Source: Mycobacterium paraterrae
GTDB lineage: Bacteria > Actinomycetota > Actinomycetes > Mycobacteriales > Mycobacteriaceae
Assembly (NCBI RefSeq): GCF_022430545.2
Contig: NZ_CP092488.2
Location: 3,906,001-3,970,000, forward strand
Reading direction: 5' to 3'
Length of the DNA: 64,000 bases
Both the position numbers and the translations under genes were made by a program. The notes below the pieces were generated by a model that saw nothing but the letters and a program-made list of their open reading frames with translations, was not told the DNA's origin and did no database searches. Positions 1-7,824 of this stretch are shown here, piece by piece (position 1 is the first letter of the stretch; each line of letters starts with the position of its first letter).

Positions 1-4
1 TCCA

Positions 5-1654
5 TCATGAACCGACCGGGAGCACGATCCGCGAGGCGCCGAAGTGCACCTCGTGCGTGGACGGTGTCGTTTGGCTGGCTGTGGACGTCGCCTCGCCGTT
101 ACCGAGGTTGCGCGCGAAGCGGGGATGGCTACCGCCCGCGATGAGCACCCGAATGCGGGTGCCGGCGCGGAAGCGGTGCGAGATCGCGTCCAGTTCCAGG
201 CTGACGTGATCGGTCGGTTCGCTGAGTCGTTGGTAGGCGTCGCTGACGTTGCGGGAGCGGCCCTTGGCGTCGACCTCGCTGATCCGAACGAATACGTCCA
301 CGAACGGATTGTCCGAGCTGTGCGCCAACTCGGCGACCGGGCATCCGTGCACGACCAAGTCGGTGGTGAGCGTGTCGCTGGTGAAGCTCAGCACGTCCCG
401 GCGTGCCGCCAGCGCGGTGTCGTCGCGGTAGCCGCTGTCCGGGGAGAGCAGACGGCCGCCGATGCTGGGTGTCGGATCGGTGGGGTCGTACCGGAAACTC
501 GCCGACGATCCAGTCGGCGGAGCGGTGTCCGCCAGGCCGCCGCCGGGCTGCAGGTACAGCGAGCGGCCGGTGGTGGTGGGCGGCCAGTCAGGCAATCCGC
601 GCCAGCCCTCGTTGCCGACCCAGAACCGAAACCGGTCGGACCGCGGGGTCGCCGGGCGACCGGCAAGGTGGGTGTCCAACCATTTTTGGGTTTCCCGCGC
701 GACGGTGGGTAGCCCGGCGAGAAGCAGCTGAGTATGCGTCCATGGGCCCACGGTCAAGCCCACGTCGATTCCGCGCGCGCGCAGATGCCGGAACTGGTGC
801 AGCGTCTGGGGAAGGAACAGGTCTTGCCAGCCACTGAGTAGCAGCACCGGCACCTGAACCCGGTCGAGGGCAGAGTCGACTTTCAGCGGTCCCCAGAACG
901 GGTTGTCGTCGGCCGGGGGAGTCAGCCAGGACTCCCACCACGGTGCCGCGTCGCCGAGCAGCGCGCGGCCGGCCGCGCCCAGCGGCGCTTGACTGGCGGC
1001 CCGCAGCACGCTTTTCTGCGCTCGCATTTGACGGATGCCGGCGCGAATGCGGCCCGGATCTTCTTGATGCGCAACCAAATTGCACCAGCCCAGGAAATCG
1101 TTGACGGTGAACGCGCCGGTGCCCCACGCCGACAGGCTCATGTCGTGGGGGCCCGCGATGATGACGCTGGTGACGAGTTCCGGCGGTGGGTCCTGCAGCA
1201 GCGCGAACTGGGTGAACCCGAGATAGGAGATTCCGATGGTGGCGAACCGCCCGGTGAACCACGGCTGCTGGCGCATCCACTCGACGGTGTCGGCGCCGTC
1301 GGCCGCCTCGTTGACCATCGGGGAGAACTCCCCGCCGGAACCGAATGTCCCGCGGACGCTCTGTAACACCACGCGATACCCGCGGGCCGCGTGAAGGTCG
1401 GCGAACACGATGTTGAACGGGAAGGCGCGGCCGTACGGTCCGCGGGCAAGCAGCGTGCCGACGACCTCTCCGGCGGGCTCGTAGACATCGGCGATCAGCT
1501 CGACGCCGTCGCGCATCGGAATCTTGACTTCGCTGACGGTGAAGCCGGTGGTCGGTGGCGCCAGCCGCAGCGTTCGGGCGAGCGCATGGCCGGCGAGTCG
1601 GCGGGGCAGTGTGCGCAGCGTCGATCGGGCGGGCCGCTGGGAGGTGGTCGTCAC
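5..1654 (-). CDS. CocE/NonD family serine hydrolase
   Basis: A 549-residue protein of the CocE/NonD (X-Pro dipeptidyl-peptidase-like) alpha/beta hydrolase family, which hydrolyses esters or acyl-peptide bonds. The family opening MRDGVELIADVY is at about residues 47-58. The nucleophile elbow GISYLGF puts the catalytic Ser at about 143, SGWQD supplies Asp at about 278, and VGPWTH supplies His at about 307. The C-terminal half has the expected jelly-roll cap. The start is GTG at 1652-1654. It lies 26 bp downstream of the DUF3558 gene on the same strand, so the two are probably co-transcribed. It corresponds to M. tuberculosis Rv2800 by position and family. The substrate is unknown. Confidence 0.88.
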   Translation of the reverse strand: MTTTSQRPARSTLRTLPRRLAGHALARTLRLAPPTTGFTVSEVKIPMRDGVELIADVYEPAGEVVGTLLARGPYGRAFPFNIVFADLHAARGYRVVLQSVRGTFGSGGEFSPMVNEAADGADTVEWMRQQPWFTGRFATIGISYLGFTQFALLQDPPPELVTSVIIAGPHDMSLSAWGTGAFTVNDFLGWCNLVAHQEDPGRIRAGIRQMRAQKSVLRAASQAPLGAAGRALLGDAAPWWESWLTPPADDNPFWGPLKVDSALDRVQVPVLLLSGWQDLFLPQTLHQFRHLRARGIDVGLTVGPWTHTQLLLAGLPTVARETQKWLDTHLAGRPATPRSDRFRFWVGNEGWRGLPDWPPTTTGRSLYLQPGGGLADTAPPTGSSASFRYDPTDPTPSIGGRLLSPDSGYRDDTALAARRDVLSFTSDTLTTDLVVHGCPVAELAHSSDNPFVDVFVRISEVDAKGRSRNVSDAYQRLSEPTDHVSLELDAISHRFRAGTRIRVLIAGGSHPRFARNLGNGEATSTASQTTPSTHEVHFGASRIVLPVGS

Positions 1655-1680
1655 CGCATCAGGTTATGGGGACGACGGGC

Positions 1681-2262
1681 TCAGAACTTGTAGTACTGGG
1701 AAAGCTCGTTGGCGCGTTGCAGGTTGGTGGCCGGGCAGTCGACTTCCGGACTGGAGTAGATCGTCGAGTAGAACAGCGACTGCTGGATCAGCCCGTAACT
1801 GGTCTTGAACGCCACCATGCAGGAGAAATAGAAGTAGCTGTTGTGGTAGGTCGGCTTGAGGTTCCACCACTGTGCCGCGCGGTGGCCGTTGATGGTCGTC
1901 TCGACCGCGTCGGCCGGCAAGGACTGGGCGTAGGTACGCCAGATGATGGGCTCGACCGCCAGCTGGTAATTGCCCGCGTCGTAATGGCAGCGCAGCCCCT
2001 CTTCGGGGATCGGCGGGGTGAAGCCCAGGCCCAGCCGCTGCACCGCGTCGAACGGGATGTCCCGGCACGGGTCGAACGGGCTCGGGTCGGTGGTCGCCAC
2101 GATCGGGCTTTTCATCGTGCTGGGCGGGTCCATGGGCGCCGCGGTGGAGCGCAGCTCGACCGCAGATCCGCCGATGGTCGCCGGCGGCGCGCTCTGCCAG
2201 GTGACGATCACCGCCGTGACCAAGGCGCCGAACGCTGCTAGTAGGCGCAGCTTGCCGGCCAT
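1681..2262 (-). CDS. Exported DUF3558-family protein
   Basis: A 193-residue protein with one N-terminal hydrophobic segment (about residues 5-27) that acts as a signal or anchor, so the body is probably outside the membrane. There is no clear lipobox cysteine. The mature part has the DUF3558 pattern: SPFDPCRDIP near residue 61, a second Cys in GLRCHYD, and later Cys residues near the C terminus that could form disulphides. DUF3558 proteins are actinobacterial exported proteins of unknown function. The start is ATG at 2260-2262. It is first in a two-gene unit with the CocE hydrolase and matches M. tuberculosis Rv2799 in position. Confidence 0.8.
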   Translation of the reverse strand: MAGKLRLLAAFGALVTAVIVTWQSAPPATIGGSAVELRSTAAPMDPPSTMKSPIVATTDPSPFDPCRDIPFDAVQRLGLGFTPPIPEEGLRCHYDAGNYQLAVEPIIWRTYAQSLPADAVETTINGHRAAQWWNLKPTYHNSYFYFSCMVAFKTSYGLIQQSLFYSTIYSSPEVDCPATNLQRANELSQYYKF

Positions 2263-2332
2263 GGCACCCCCTCGGTGATTTCGCTACTGCGCGGAGTTTA
2301 CAAGTCACACCCGCGCCGCCACACAGTAAACG

Positions 2333-2344
2333 AGAACCTGTTCT
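2333..2344. promoter_or_regulatory. Palindrome resembling a KstR-type operator
   Basis: AGAACCTGTTCT is a perfect palindrome with arms AGAAC/GTTCT, followed by A at 2345. The KstR operator consensus is TnnAACnnGTTnnA; here only the first T is replaced by G. It sits in the 143-bp divergent gap between the DUF3558 gene and pptH, about 70 bp from each. A second inverted pair, GTTTAC (2296-2301) and GTAAAC (2326-2331), flanks it. Assignment to KstR is inference. Confidence 0.45.
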
Positions 2345-2405
2345 AGTCCACCCGTCGGCGGCACGGTCGGGGTGCGCATGCCACCAGCGGTTAGGCTGGG
2401 GAGTC

Positions 2406-3374
2406 GTGGCTTGGCAAGAACACGGGCAGCAGCCCCCGACAGCGCGACAGCCGACACTGTGGGCGGTATCGGATCTGCACACCGGCCACGTCGGCAACAA
2501 GCCGGTCACCGAATCCCTTTATCCCTCGACGCCCGACGACTGGCTGATCGTGTGCGGTGACGTTGCCGAGCGCACCGACGAGATCCGCTGGGCGCTCGAT
2601 CTGCTGCGACGACGGTTCGCCAAGGTGATCTGGGTTCCCGGCAATCACGAGCTGTGGACGACCAACCGGGATCCAATGCAGATCTTCGGTAGGGACCGCT
2701 ACGACTATCTGGTCAATATGTGCGACGAGTTGGGCGTCGTCAGTCCCGAGCATCCGTTCCCGGTCTGGACCGAGCGAGGCGGCCCGGCCACTATCGTGCC
2801 GCTGTTTCTGCTCTACGACTATTCGTTCCTACCCGCGGGCGCGACGACGAAGGCCGAAGGTATGGCGATCGCGCGAGAGCGCAACGTGGTGTGCACCGAC
2901 GAGTTCCTGCTCTCACCCGAGCCCTACCCGACGCGCGAAGCATGGTGTCGTGAACGCCTCGTGGCCACCCGCAAGCGCCTCGACGATCTGGACTGGATGA
3001 ATCCGACCGTGCTGGTCAACCACTTCCCGATGGTCCGCCAACCCTGCGACGCGCTGTTCCTTCCCGAGTTCTCGCTCTGGTGTGGAACCACCGAGACCGC
3101 GGACTGGCACACCCGCTACAACGCGGTGTGCTCGGTCTACGGGCATCTGCACATCCCGCGGACCACCTGGTACGACGACGTCCGCTTCGAAGAGGTGTCG
3201 GTCGGCTACCCGCGCGAGTGGCGTCGTCGCAAGCCGTACAGCTGGTTGCGCCAGATCCTGCCCGACCCGCAGTACGCACCGGGCTACCTCAACGACTTCG
3301 GCGGACATTTCGTCATCACCGCCGAGATGAAGGCGCAGGCGCAGCAGTTCCGAGACAGATTGCGGCAACGGTAG
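2406..3374 (+). CDS. pptH: Phosphopantetheinyl hydrolase (metallophosphoesterase)
   Basis: A calcineurin-like metallophosphoesterase of 322 residues with all metal-binding blocks visible: SDLHTGH (about 22-28), CGDVAE (50-55), GNHE (79-82), VNHFP and the C-terminal GHLH. In M. tuberculosis the equivalent enzyme (Rv2795c, PptH) removes 4'-phosphopantetheine from carrier proteins, opposing PptT. The next gene here is PptT, as in M. tuberculosis, which supports that identity. The start is GTG at 2406 behind GGGGAG (2397-2402). Only five bases separate its stop from the pptT start, so the two opposing enzymes are made from one transcript. Confidence 0.9.
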   Translation: MAWQEHGQQPPTARQPTLWAVSDLHTGHVGNKPVTESLYPSTPDDWLIVCGDVAERTDEIRWALDLLRRRFAKVIWVPGNHELWTTNRDPMQIFGRDRYDYLVNMCDELGVVSPEHPFPVWTERGGPATIVPLFLLYDYSFLPAGATTKAEGMAIARERNVVCTDEFLLSPEPYPTREAWCRERLVATRKRLDDLDWMNPTVLVNHFPMVRQPCDALFLPEFSLWCGTTETADWHTRYNAVCSVYGHLHIPRTTWYDDVRFEEVSVGYPREWRRRKPYSWLRQILPDPQYAPGYLNDFGGHFVITAEMKAQAQQFRDRLRQR

Positions 3375-3379
3375 GTTCG

Positions 3380-4054
3380 ATGGCCCTGTCTACGTTGATG
3401 TCGGCGGTACTGCCCAGCATCGCCGATCTGGCGTGCGCCGAATTGTATTCCGATCCACCGGGGTTGACGCCGATGGCCGAGGAGGAACCGCTCATTGCGC
3501 GGTCGGTGGCCAAGCGGCGCAACGAATTCATCACCGTCCGCTACTGCGCCCGGCTCGCGCTCAGCGAGCTCGGGTTTCCGCCGGTCCCAATTCTCAAGGG
3601 GGAGAAGGGTGAACCCTGCTGGCCCGACGGCGTTGTCGGCAGCATTACCCACACGGCGGGATATCGCGGCGCGGTGGTGGGCCGGGCCGGTGCGGTCCGC
3701 TCGCTGGGCGTCGACGCCGAACCGCACGACGTGTTGCCCGACGGCGTACTCGACGCGATCAGCCTGCCGGCCGAACGCAGCGAGATGGCGGCTCTGCCGT
3801 CCACAATGCATTGGGACCGAATCTTGTTCTGCGCCAAAGAGGCAACCTACAAAGCCTGGTTTCCGCTGACCAAGCGCTGGCTCGGCTTCGAGGACGCGCA
3901 TATCACGTTCACCGTCGACGAGTCGGGTTCCGCCGGAGGTTTCGAATCGACGATTCTCGTCGAGGGCGAGACGCTTTCGGGGCCGCCCCTGAAAACACTG
4001 GCCGGCCGGTGGTCGGTGGACCGCGACCTGGTGTTGACGGCGATCACGCTATGA
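3380..4054 (+). CDS. pptT: 4'-phosphopantetheinyl transferase PptT
   Basis: A 224-residue Sfp-type transferase that moves phosphopantetheine from CoA onto carrier domains of FAS-I-associated, PKS and NRPS enzymes, making it essential for mycolic acid, polyketide and siderophore assembly in mycobacteria. The two family signatures are present: GVDAEPHD (Mg-binding Asp) in the middle and FCAKEATYKAW later. The length is close to the usual 227. ATG at 3380 is chosen because it gives the family N terminus; upstream in-frame sequence belongs to pptH. Its TGA overlaps the truB ATG in an ATGA junction, which indicates translational coupling. Confidence 0.95.
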   Translation: MALSTLMSAVLPSIADLACAELYSDPPGLTPMAEEEPLIARSVAKRRNEFITVRYCARLALSELGFPPVPILKGEKGEPCWPDGVVGSITHTAGYRGAVVGRAGAVRSLGVDAEPHDVLPDGVLDAISLPAERSEMAALPSTMHWDRILFCAKEATYKAWFPLTKRWLGFEDAHITFTVDESGSAGGFESTILVEGETLSGPPLKTLAGRWSVDRDLVLTAITL

Positions 4055-4929
4055 AGGCGGGCCTTGTCGTCGTCGACAAGCCGGCCGGTATGACAAGTCA
4101 TGACGTCGTAGGCCGCTGCCGGCGCATTTTTGGAACGCGACGGGTGGGTCACGCCGGGACGCTGGACCCGATGGCCACCGGTGTCCTGGTCATCGGAATC
4201 GAGCGAGCCACCAAGATCCTCGGTCTGGTGACCGAGACGTCGAAGTCGTATGCGGCGACAATCCGGCTCGGCCAGACCACCTCGACCGAGGACGCGGAAG
4301 GCGAAGTAACGCAACAGGTCTCGGCGCAGCACGTGACCGATGGCGCGATCGAGGCGGCGATCGCCCGGTTACGCGGCGACATCGCGCAAGTCCCGTCGGC
4401 GGTCAGCGCGATCAAGGTCGACGGCCAGCGTGCCTATCGGCTGGCCCGCGAAGGGCGGACGGTCGAATTGGCCGCCAGGCCGGTGCGTATCGATCGTTTC
4501 GAGGTGCGGGCGGTACGGCGCCACGACCACCTCGTCGACGTCGACGTCGAGGTGGACTGTTCGTCGGGGACCTACATCCGCGCCTTAGCCCGCGACGTCG
4601 GCGCGACGCTGGCGGTCGGCGGTCACCTGACCGCATTGCGGCGCACCCGGGTTGGCCGATTCGACGTGCAGCAGGCCCGCTCGCTCGAGGACTTGACCGA
4701 ACGGCCCGGTCTGAGCCTGACGTTGGACGACGCGTGTCTGCTGCTGTTTCCACATCGACAACTCAGCGACGCCGAGGCCGACGCCGTCGCCAACGGCCGC
4801 GCGCTGACCCCGTCCGGTGCCGACGGCGTCTACGCAGCACACACCGCGGACGGCCGGGTGTTCGCGCTGCTGCGGGACGAGGGTGCGACGACAAAGTCGG
4901 TGGTCGTCATCCGCCCAGCGACGTTGTAG
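4051..4929 (+). CDS. truB: tRNA pseudouridine(55) synthase TruB
   Basis: A 292-residue pseudouridine synthase that converts U55 to pseudouridine in the T loop of tRNAs. The catalytic block GHAGTLDPMATGVL is at about 34-46, with nucleophile Asp39. KPAGMTSHDVV lies near the N terminus and SSGTYIRALARDVG in the second half. A C-terminal PUA-like extension is present. The start ATG at 4051 overlaps the pptT stop by four bases. It is the third gene of pptH-pptT-truB and ends nine bases from the convergent ArsR gene. Confidence 0.96.
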   Translation: MKAGLVVVDKPAGMTSHDVVGRCRRIFGTRRVGHAGTLDPMATGVLVIGIERATKILGLVTETSKSYAATIRLGQTTSTEDAEGEVTQQVSAQHVTDGAIEAAIARLRGDIAQVPSAVSAIKVDGQRAYRLAREGRTVELAARPVRIDRFEVRAVRRHDHLVDVDVEVDCSSGTYIRALARDVGATLAVGGHLTALRRTRVGRFDVQQARSLEDLTERPGLSLTLDDACLLLFPHRQLSDAEADAVANGRALTPSGADGVYAAHTADGRVFALLRDEGATTKSVVVIRPATL

Positions 4930-4938
4930 TCGCGAGCG

Positions 4939-5328
4939 TCAGCTGCCCGGTGGCGGGTCCGGCGCCAAACTTCCGTCCGGCGCGACGTGGGAGAAGATCT
5001 GCTGCATCAGGGTCAGGATGTGCGGGTCATCGACGGTGTAGATGTGGCGGCGCCCCTCCTTGCGGGCGCTGATCAAGCCGGCCAGACGAAGCTTCGTCAG
5101 GTGTTGGCTCATGGTGGCCACCCCGAGGCCGGTCCGCTCCGCGAGCGCCGTGACGTCGTGGCTGTTTTGGGCTGCCAGCCACAGCACATGCAGCCGAGCC
5201 GAGTTGCTGAGTAGCGCAAAGGTGCTGGCCGCAGAGTCGAGCTGCGGCCTGGTCGGCTCGGCGGACAGCACGTCGAACGGTGCGGTTTCGGTTAACCGAT
5301 CTTTTTGTTGCGCCATATCGGCATCCAT
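4939..5328 (-). CDS. ArsR/SmtB-family metal-responsive repressor
   Basis: A winged-helix regulator. The HTH region LAERTGLGVATMSQHLTKL is followed by the wing KEGRRHIYTV. The protein contains no Cys, so it is not a CmtR- or ArsR-type Cys sensor. Its last helix has Asp, His and, 11 residues after the first His, another His (DPH...FSH). That spacing matches three ligands of the alpha-5 site of CzrA/NmtR-type Zn, Co or Ni sensors; the fourth position is Pro. In-frame starts exist at 5352, 5328 and 5316. I prefer 5328 or 5316 because a plausible promoter and the inverted repeat lie at 5351-5393. It is divergent from a cation exchanger, its likely target. Confidence 0.85.
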   Translation of the reverse strand: MDADMAQQKDRLTETAPFDVLSAEPTRPQLDSAASTFALLSNSARLHVLWLAAQNSHDVTALAERTGLGVATMSQHLTKLRLAGLISARKEGRRHIYTVDDPHILTLMQQIFSHVAPDGSLAPDPPPGS

Positions 5329-5350
5329 TCTCGCGTGTACCCCACGTCGC

Positions 5351-5393
5351 ATTTCGCCATATCGAAATATTTTAACATTTGCGAAATTATCAA
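5351..5393. promoter_or_regulatory. Candidate ArsR operator and divergent promoter
   Basis: An AT-rich island in GC-rich DNA. The perfect inverted repeat ATTTCGC (5351-5357) / GCGAAAT (5381-5387) has a 23-bp spacer. On the minus strand TTGATA (5393-5388) and AATATT (5371-5366) are 16 bp apart and could be the -35 and -10 of the ArsR gene. CGCCATATCG occurs at 5311-5320 and again at 5355-5364, which may be a second operator half. This layout is typical of ArsR autoregulation. Confidence 0.5.
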
Positions 5394-5462
5394 AATGTGG
5401 GCAAGATGGGTGTCGTCCGGGCGGCGTTCGTCGTGGGCGGGGACGAGAAAGGCGGAGCTTGC

Positions 5463-6542
5463 ATGGCGCACATCGTGATCCTGCTCGCCTGCGCGGTCGC
5501 CATTTATCTGTCCTGCGAGTGGTTCGTCAACGCCGTGGAGTGGCTCGGACACCGGCTCAACCTCGGCACGATGGCCGTCGGAACGGTGCTGGCCGCCTTC
5601 GGCACCGCGCTGCCCGAGTCGGTCGTCACCCTGGTCGCCGTCACGACCGGCACTACTGCCGACGTCCGCTACATCGGCGTTGGAGCGGCGATGGGTGGTC
5701 CGCTCGTCCTCGCCACCGTCGCCTACGGAGTGACGGGCGCGGTGTTGTTACTGCGGCGACGCGCCCGAAGCAGGGAGAAAGTCTTGGTGGGCGTCGGTGC
5801 AGCGACGCTCGTTCGGCGCTCGGTCATCGAGTCCGAGGACGCGCACAGCCGTGCCGGCGCCGAGTTCACCACTTCTCAGACCGAGCGCCTGGCACGCGAT
5901 CAGCGCTGGTTCATGGCGGTCTTCGTCGTCAAGGTCGCGTTGGGGCTGGTGGCATTCGCGTTCAAGCCGTGGCTGGGCGTGCTGTTCTTCGCGGTCTACG
6001 GGGTCTACTTCTGGCGCGAAGTCCGCGGTGGGCAGGACAGCGGCGCCGCCGAGGATCTCGAGCCGCTCAAGCTGCAACCGAGCGCCTCTCGACCGGCCAC
6101 CGTGGCCGTGCTGGCCCAGACGCTCGGGGCGTTGGCGGTGATCTTCGTGTCCTCGCAGCTGTTCGTCCACCAGCTCGATGTCATCGCTCCGATGCTGGGA
6201 CTGTCGGGCGCGGTCACCGCGCTGCTGCTGTCTCCGATCGCCACCGAACTTCCCGAGATCATGAACGCGATCATCTGGGTCCGGCAGGGAAAAACCGAAC
6301 TCGCGCTGGCGAATATCTCCGGCGCAATGATGATCCAAGCCACCGTGCCCAGCGGGCTGGGCCTGCTGTTCACCGACTGGCATCTCGACCACGCCCTGCT
6401 GTGGTCCGGGGCGATCACCATGGTTGCGATCACCTATTTGCTTGCGACGATGCGCGCTAACAAGCTGACGCCCACGCGGCTCGCGATCTCCGCGCTGTTG
6501 TATCTAGTCTTCGCCGCAGGCCTCGTTCTCATCCTGGCCTGA
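5463..6542 (+). CDS. CaCA-type sodium/calcium (cation) exchanger
   Basis: A 359-residue polytopic membrane protein of the cation/Ca2+ antiporter superfamily. Both alpha repeats are visible: AFGTALPESVVTL in the first half and SPIATELPEIMNAI in the second, each with the conserved Pro-Glu ion-binding pair. A hydrophilic loop (about residues 95-150) separates the halves. ATG at 5463 is chosen over an upstream TTG because AAAGGCGGAG precedes it and a membrane helix begins immediately. The divergent ArsR gene and shared operator region suggest metal-induced expression. The exported cation (Ca, Zn, Ni or Co) cannot be told from sequence. Confidence 0.87.
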   Translation: MAHIVILLACAVAIYLSCEWFVNAVEWLGHRLNLGTMAVGTVLAAFGTALPESVVTLVAVTTGTTADVRYIGVGAAMGGPLVLATVAYGVTGAVLLLRRRARSREKVLVGVGAATLVRRSVIESEDAHSRAGAEFTTSQTERLARDQRWFMAVFVVKVALGLVAFAFKPWLGVLFFAVYGVYFWREVRGGQDSGAAEDLEPLKLQPSASRPATVAVLAQTLGALAVIFVSSQLFVHQLDVIAPMLGLSGAVTALLLSPIATELPEIMNAIIWVRQGKTELALANISGAMMIQATVPSGLGLLFTDWHLDHALLWSGAITMVAITYLLATMRANKLTPTRLAISALLYLVFAAGLVLILA

Positions 6543-6592
6543 AAGGTACGGCGAACCGTCGAGTAATCACTCACCAAAGATCGGAGGCTGAA

Positions 6593-6973
6593 ATGACATC
6601 CCTGTTCGTCCAGGCGCCCACCGAGGTCGGGGTCTCCAATATCCGTTGTTTCAGCCGTTTGCGATCGCTACTGACTGGTCTCGTTTTGGTGAGCGCACTG
6701 TTCGGCGTCATGGCCCAGCTGACCCCGGCCGCACACGCTGACGCCGACAATGGCGGCGACTTCCTGGGAGCGCTTTCGGCGCGGGGCATCACCTTCACCT
6801 CCGGCCCCGCCGCGATCGCCGCCGGCCGCGAGGTCTGCAGCGAGCTGGATCAAGGCAAGCAAGCCGGTGACGTTGCCAACGAGGCGATGGCACGGACGAA
6901 TCTCGACGGCTATCACGCCGGGTTCTTCATCGGGGCCAGCATCGCCGCGATCTGCCCGCGCCATATGCACTAG
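6593..6973 (+). CDS. Secreted DUF732-family protein
   Basis: A 126-residue small exported protein. A long N region is followed by a hydrophobic core (about residues 25-42) and a cleavage-like AAHADAD, giving a mature domain of about 75 residues. The mature part contains one Cys after GREV and one near the end (AAIC), as expected for the two-cysteine DUF732 fold common in mycobacterial secreted proteins of unknown role. It follows the exchanger by 50 bp with GGAGG upstream, so it could be co-expressed or separate. No catalytic motif is visible. Confidence 0.75.
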   Translation: MTSLFVQAPTEVGVSNIRCFSRLRSLLTGLVLVSALFGVMAQLTPAAHADADNGGDFLGALSARGITFTSGPAAIAAGREVCSELDQGKQAGDVANEAMARTNLDGYHAGFFIGASIAAICPRHMH

Positions 6974-7020
6974 GGATGGGCCAATTCGGCTGATGAAGCC
7001 GTCACCCGGCCGCTAAAGTA

Positions 7021-7038
7021 ACATTCTCTATGGAATGT
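7021..7038. promoter_or_regulatory. Inverted repeat upstream of tetR gene
   Basis: ACATTCTCTATGGAATGT has perfect 6-bp arms (ACATTC/GAATGT) around a 6-bp centre, 32 bp before the TetR GTG start. The size and position fit an autoregulatory TetR operator, but the sequence differs from the palindrome in the ltp1 promoter, so they may bind different proteins. Confidence 0.4.
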
Positions 7039-7070
7039 AAGTCAATCGGACGCGATAGGCGGTAGCGAGG

Positions 7071-7709
7071 GTGGCCGAAGTCGGCGAACGACGTGCACGG
7101 CGCACACAGGCGGAGCGTAGCGCCGCCATGCGCGCGCGCCTCCTCGACGCGACCATCGAGTGCCTGGTGACCTATGGCTACGCGGGCACCACCACGCCGC
7201 GTGTCGCGGAGCTCGCCGGCGTCACCCGCGGGGCGCAGATCCATCACTTCCGCGCCAAAGAAGATCTAGTGGTGGCGGCCATCGAGCACCTGGCCCAGCA
7301 GCGGGTGCAGGCGGCCATGCGTGAATTCGGCCGAATGCGAGCGACCACCGATCCCGTCTCGACCGTGCTGGATTTTCTGTGGGAGGCCCACCAGGGCCCG
7401 ATGTTCGTTGCCACCGTTGAACTTTGGGTCGCAGCACGGACCGACCCCGTATTGGCCGCCCATATCGAACGCGTGGAACCGCTGGTCAACAGCACCCTGA
7501 TCTCGGCCATCGCGCAACTGGTGCCCGACCATGCCGCGCGCAAAGACCTGCGCAATTTCGTCTACACCGCCATGGATGCGCTGCGGGGGATCCTGCTGGC
7601 GAGCTTCGTCGAGCGCGACAGCGATCGCCCGCGGAGACGGTGGGATCGTGCCTGCAAGCAGTTGCGCGTCGTTGCCGACGGCATGCTGACCGCCGACTCC
7701 CTGGACTGA
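7071..7709 (+). CDS. TetR-family transcriptional regulator
   Basis: A 212-residue TetR regulator. The N-terminal DNA-binding domain covers residues 10-60 with HTH VAELAGVTRGAQIHHFRAK, followed by an all-helical ligand-binding domain. The start GTG at 7071 gives a normal-length arm before the HTH. It is 115 bp upstream of ltp1 on the same strand, and the ltp1 promoter carries a palindrome in its spacer. It is therefore the best candidate for a local repressor of the ten-gene lipid/ketone operon. The inducer, perhaps an acyl-CoA or a pathway ketone, is not known. Confidence 0.9.
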   Translation: MAEVGERRARRTQAERSAAMRARLLDATIECLVTYGYAGTTTPRVAELAGVTRGAQIHHFRAKEDLVVAAIEHLAQQRVQAAMREFGRMRATTDPVSTVLDFLWEAHQGPMFVATVELWVAARTDPVLAAHIERVEPLVNSTLISAIAQLVPDHAARKDLRNFVYTAMDALRGILLASFVERDSDRPRRRWDRACKQLRVVADGMLTADSLD

Positions 7710-7756
7710 TTCCGGCTCTCATCACGATCCATCTGCCGTGGCCGCCCTGTACGCCG

Positions 7757-7785
7757 TTGCAAAGATACAGTCAGGTGTGTATGTT
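7757..7785 (+). promoter_or_regulatory. Promoter with embedded palindrome for the ltp1 operon
   Basis: TTGCAA (7757-7762) and TATGTT (7780-7785) are exactly 17 bp apart, a good SigA-type pair. The spacer and -10 contain the inverted repeat ATACA (7765-7769) / TGTAT (7778-7782). A repressor bound there would block RNA polymerase. The transcription start would fall near 7792, about 33 bp before the ltp1 ATG. Confidence 0.55.
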
Positions 7786-7824
7786 TTAGCGCTAGAGCGG
7801 AGCGAGCCAGCGCAAGGGAGCGTG

